A stretch of DNA of 7,631 bases from Burkholderiaceae bacterium (GTDB taxonomy: Bacteria; Pseudomonadota; Gammaproteobacteria; Burkholderiales; Burkholderiaceae_C): NCBI GenBank assembly GCA_029864165.1, contig JAOTTZ010000072.1:1-7631 (forward strand), written 5' to 3'. The notes below the pieces were generated by a model. The model had not been told where the DNA came from. It did not search any database and was given only the letters and a program-made list of their open reading frames with translations. Position 1 is the stretch's first letter. Every line of letters begins with the position of its first letter. Positions 6,126-7,631 of the stretch are shown here, in pieces. A program made the translations under genes and the position numbers.

Positions 6126-7433
6126 TCACAAATTGGTGCGGGTTGGCGCCACCGTGACTTCTGCCGGGCCACGGGCCAGCGTAAGCCGCAGTTTGTCGCC
6201 GGCGTGGATTTGCTCTGCGGCAACCACCAGTTGCCCGTCGTTGGCATGGATCAGAGCGTAGCCGCGCGCAACCACTTGCAATGGGTCCAGCGCGTGCAAA
6301 CGGGTGGCCAGTTGCTGCTCGGTGTGCTTTAGCCGTGCGCGCGACAGGGTGCCGGCGTGCATCAGTTTGGCCTTGGATTGGGCCAGCAGATCACGCTGGG
6401 CGCGCAGTACCGCGGCGACAGCTTGCGGCAGACGCCTGTGCAGCAAGGCCAGCCGAATTCGCTCTCGGCCCATGCGCTCGGTCGGACGCGCTAGGCGCGC
6501 GCCAAGCCGGTCCAGATATTGGTGCGTGGTGTCTATCCTATGACCCACGGCGCGTGACAAGCGCTGGGCGTGGTTGCTCAGTTGGCGTAAGAGTTCAGCA
6601 CACTGAGGTGCGGCCATTTCGGCCGCCGCGGTGGGGGTCGGTGCGCGCAGGTCGGCGGCGAGGTCCGCCAGCGTGACGTCCGACTCGTGACCCACTCCGC
6701 ACAACACCGGCAGCGGGCTGGCGACGATGGAGCGCACCACGAGCTCATCGTTAAATGCCCACAGGTCTTCAAGCGAGCCGCCGCCACGACAAATGATCAG
6801 CGAGTCCACTTCGGCGCGCTGTCCGGCCAATTGGATGGCGTTGACCAGCGATGCTGGAGCATCGACACCTTGCACCAAACTTGGGTAAACAACCAACCCT
6901 ATATGCGGTGCGCGACGCGCGAAGACACTGGCTACATCATGCAGCGCGGCCGCGCCGAGTGAAGTGATGACGCCGACCCGGCGCGGGAAAGCTGGCGGTG
7001 TCCGTTTGCGAGCCGAATCAAACAAGCCCTCAGTTTCAAGCTTGCGCTTCAAGCGCAAGAACTGCTCGAACAACGCGCCCACCCCCGCATGCGCGATCGC
7101 CTCGACGACAAACTGCAGTTCGCCCCGCGGCTCGTAAACGGCAACGCGCCCGCGAACTTCAACCAGTTGCCCTTCGCCGGGGTCGAAATCGCGCAACCCG
7201 GCGGCACGGCGAAACATGACACAACGAATGGTGGTGCTGCGCCCATCGGCGTCCTTCAAGTTGAAGTAGCAGTGGCCGCTGGCAGCGCGCGAGAAACCCG
7301 AAATTTCACCCCTGACATGACAGACAGCAAAGCGCGCCGTCAACGCGTCGGCAACCGCCTGCACAAGCGCTGCGACACCCCACGCACGCGCCGGCATGGG
7401 TGGCGCCAGGCTCGATTCAACAGCATCAACCAT
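6126..7433 (-). CDS. xseA: Exodeoxyribonuclease VII large subunit
   Basis: XseA binds several copies of the small subunit XseB to form exonuclease VII, which degrades single-stranded DNA from both ends into oligonucleotides in the cytoplasm. From the ATG at 7433 the protein has 435 residues (E. coli 456). The N-terminal OB-fold spans about residues 15-115 and contains VRGEISGFSRAASGHCYFNL and VEVRGRVAVYEPRGELQFVVE. The catalytic domain follows with RVGVITSLGAAALHDV, then CRGGGSLEDLWAFNDE (215-230) and the family signature GVGHESDVTLADLAADLRAP (246-265) running into TPTAAAE. A helical coiled region occupies about 280-385, and a C-terminal cap has LDPLQVVARGYAL. The frame stays open to a TTG at 7472, but those 13 residues show no family match. 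An ATG at 7397 (residue 13) is a further alternative. No xseB is in the window. Confidence 0.95.
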   Translation of the reverse strand: MVDAVESSLAPPMPARAWGVAALVQAVADALTARFAVCHVRGEISGFSRAASGHCYFNLKDADGRSTTIRCVMFRRAAGLRDFDPGEGQLVEVRGRVAVYEPRGELQFVVEAIAHAGVGALFEQFLRLKRKLETEGLFDSARKRTPPAFPRRVGVITSLGAAALHDVASVFARRAPHIGLVVYPSLVQGVDAPASLVNAIQLAGQRAEVDSLIICRGGGSLEDLWAFNDELVVRSIVASPLPVLCGVGHESDVTLADLAADLRAPTPTAAAEMAAPQCAELLRQLSNHAQRLSRAVGHRIDTTHQYLDRLGARLARPTERMGRERIRLALLHRRLPQAVAAVLRAQRDLLAQSKAKLMHAGTLSRARLKHTEQQLATRLHALDPLQVVARGYALIHANDGQLVVAAEQIHAGDKLRLTLARGPAEVTVAPTRTNL

Positions 7434-7631
7434 GGCCAATCTCAAGGCTGGTGCGGGTTGAGAACTCCACAAGCGCGTCGATCAAAGCCTCGCACGGCAT
7501 AATGCCCGTCAAGAAGCCGGAAAAATCTCGTAACTTGTTGATTTGCAATGGAGTTTTTTTGCTTAAATTTTGAGCGATCTGTTGCAAGCCCGATGTTTTC
7601 TGTACCCGCAGACTGGAATTGCTCAGTTACC

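Noticed and set aside
7434..7626. Minus-strand frame open from just after a TAA at 7629-7627 to a TGA overlapping the xseA ATG
   Set aside because: It has no good start codon with a ribosome binding site, the DNA is AT-rich, and the peptide is not recognisable. It could be the xseA leader region.

Overview
This window is chromosomal DNA of a GC-rich proteobacterium, most likely a betaproteobacterium of the Burkholderiales type. The pointers are the protein sequences themselves (RNase HI, an LPHxLE-type methyltransferase, an MltD-like LysM transglycosylase, a PuuD-like membrane protein, XseA) and the cluster rnhA / methyltransferase / gloB / mltD, an order I recall from that group but could not check. 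No rRNA, tRNA, CRISPR array, prophage or complete insertion sequence was found.

Layout from left to right. Bases 3-287 (+) are the 3' end of an unrecognised gene. It converges on a glycine-zipper outer-membrane lipoprotein (295-774, -). Next come an HNH endonuclease (885-1442, -), ribonuclease HI rnhA (1557-2033, -) and a class I SAM-dependent methyltransferase (2042-2860, -). The last two are 8 bases apart and look like an operon. Divergent from the methyltransferase, 2859-3725 (+) holds a badly decayed but recognisable gloB (hydroxyacylglutathione hydrolase, glyoxalase II). Its 3' end overlaps the start of mltD (3719-5425, +), a lipoprotein lytic transglycosylase with LysM repeats. A PuuD-like membrane protein follows (5499-6080, +) and converges with xseA, exonuclease VII large subunit (6126-7433, -). 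Bases 7434-7631, upstream of xseA, are more AT-rich than the rest, and I recognise no gene there.

The most interesting part is 2859-3725. The gloB remnant keeps its N-terminus, a damaged metal-binding region, the CGDTL and C-A-x-E-Y-T motifs and the C-terminus. It carries frameshifts, small deletions and several stop codons. A MITE-like element of about 169 bp (3164-3332) sits inside it. The element's long imperfect inverted repeats end in CTAGGAGCCTGTCGG, and the element could fold into one long hairpin. A third, isolated copy of the 15-base element end lies at 2921-2935, exactly where the conserved VDPG segment of gloB is missing. The mltD gene has survived loss of its upstream partner and has also acquired a 38-residue tandem duplication just ahead of its catalytic domain.

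I see no convincing new multi-gene system. What is new here is gene decay and a non-autonomous mobile element in an otherwise housekeeping neighbourhood.
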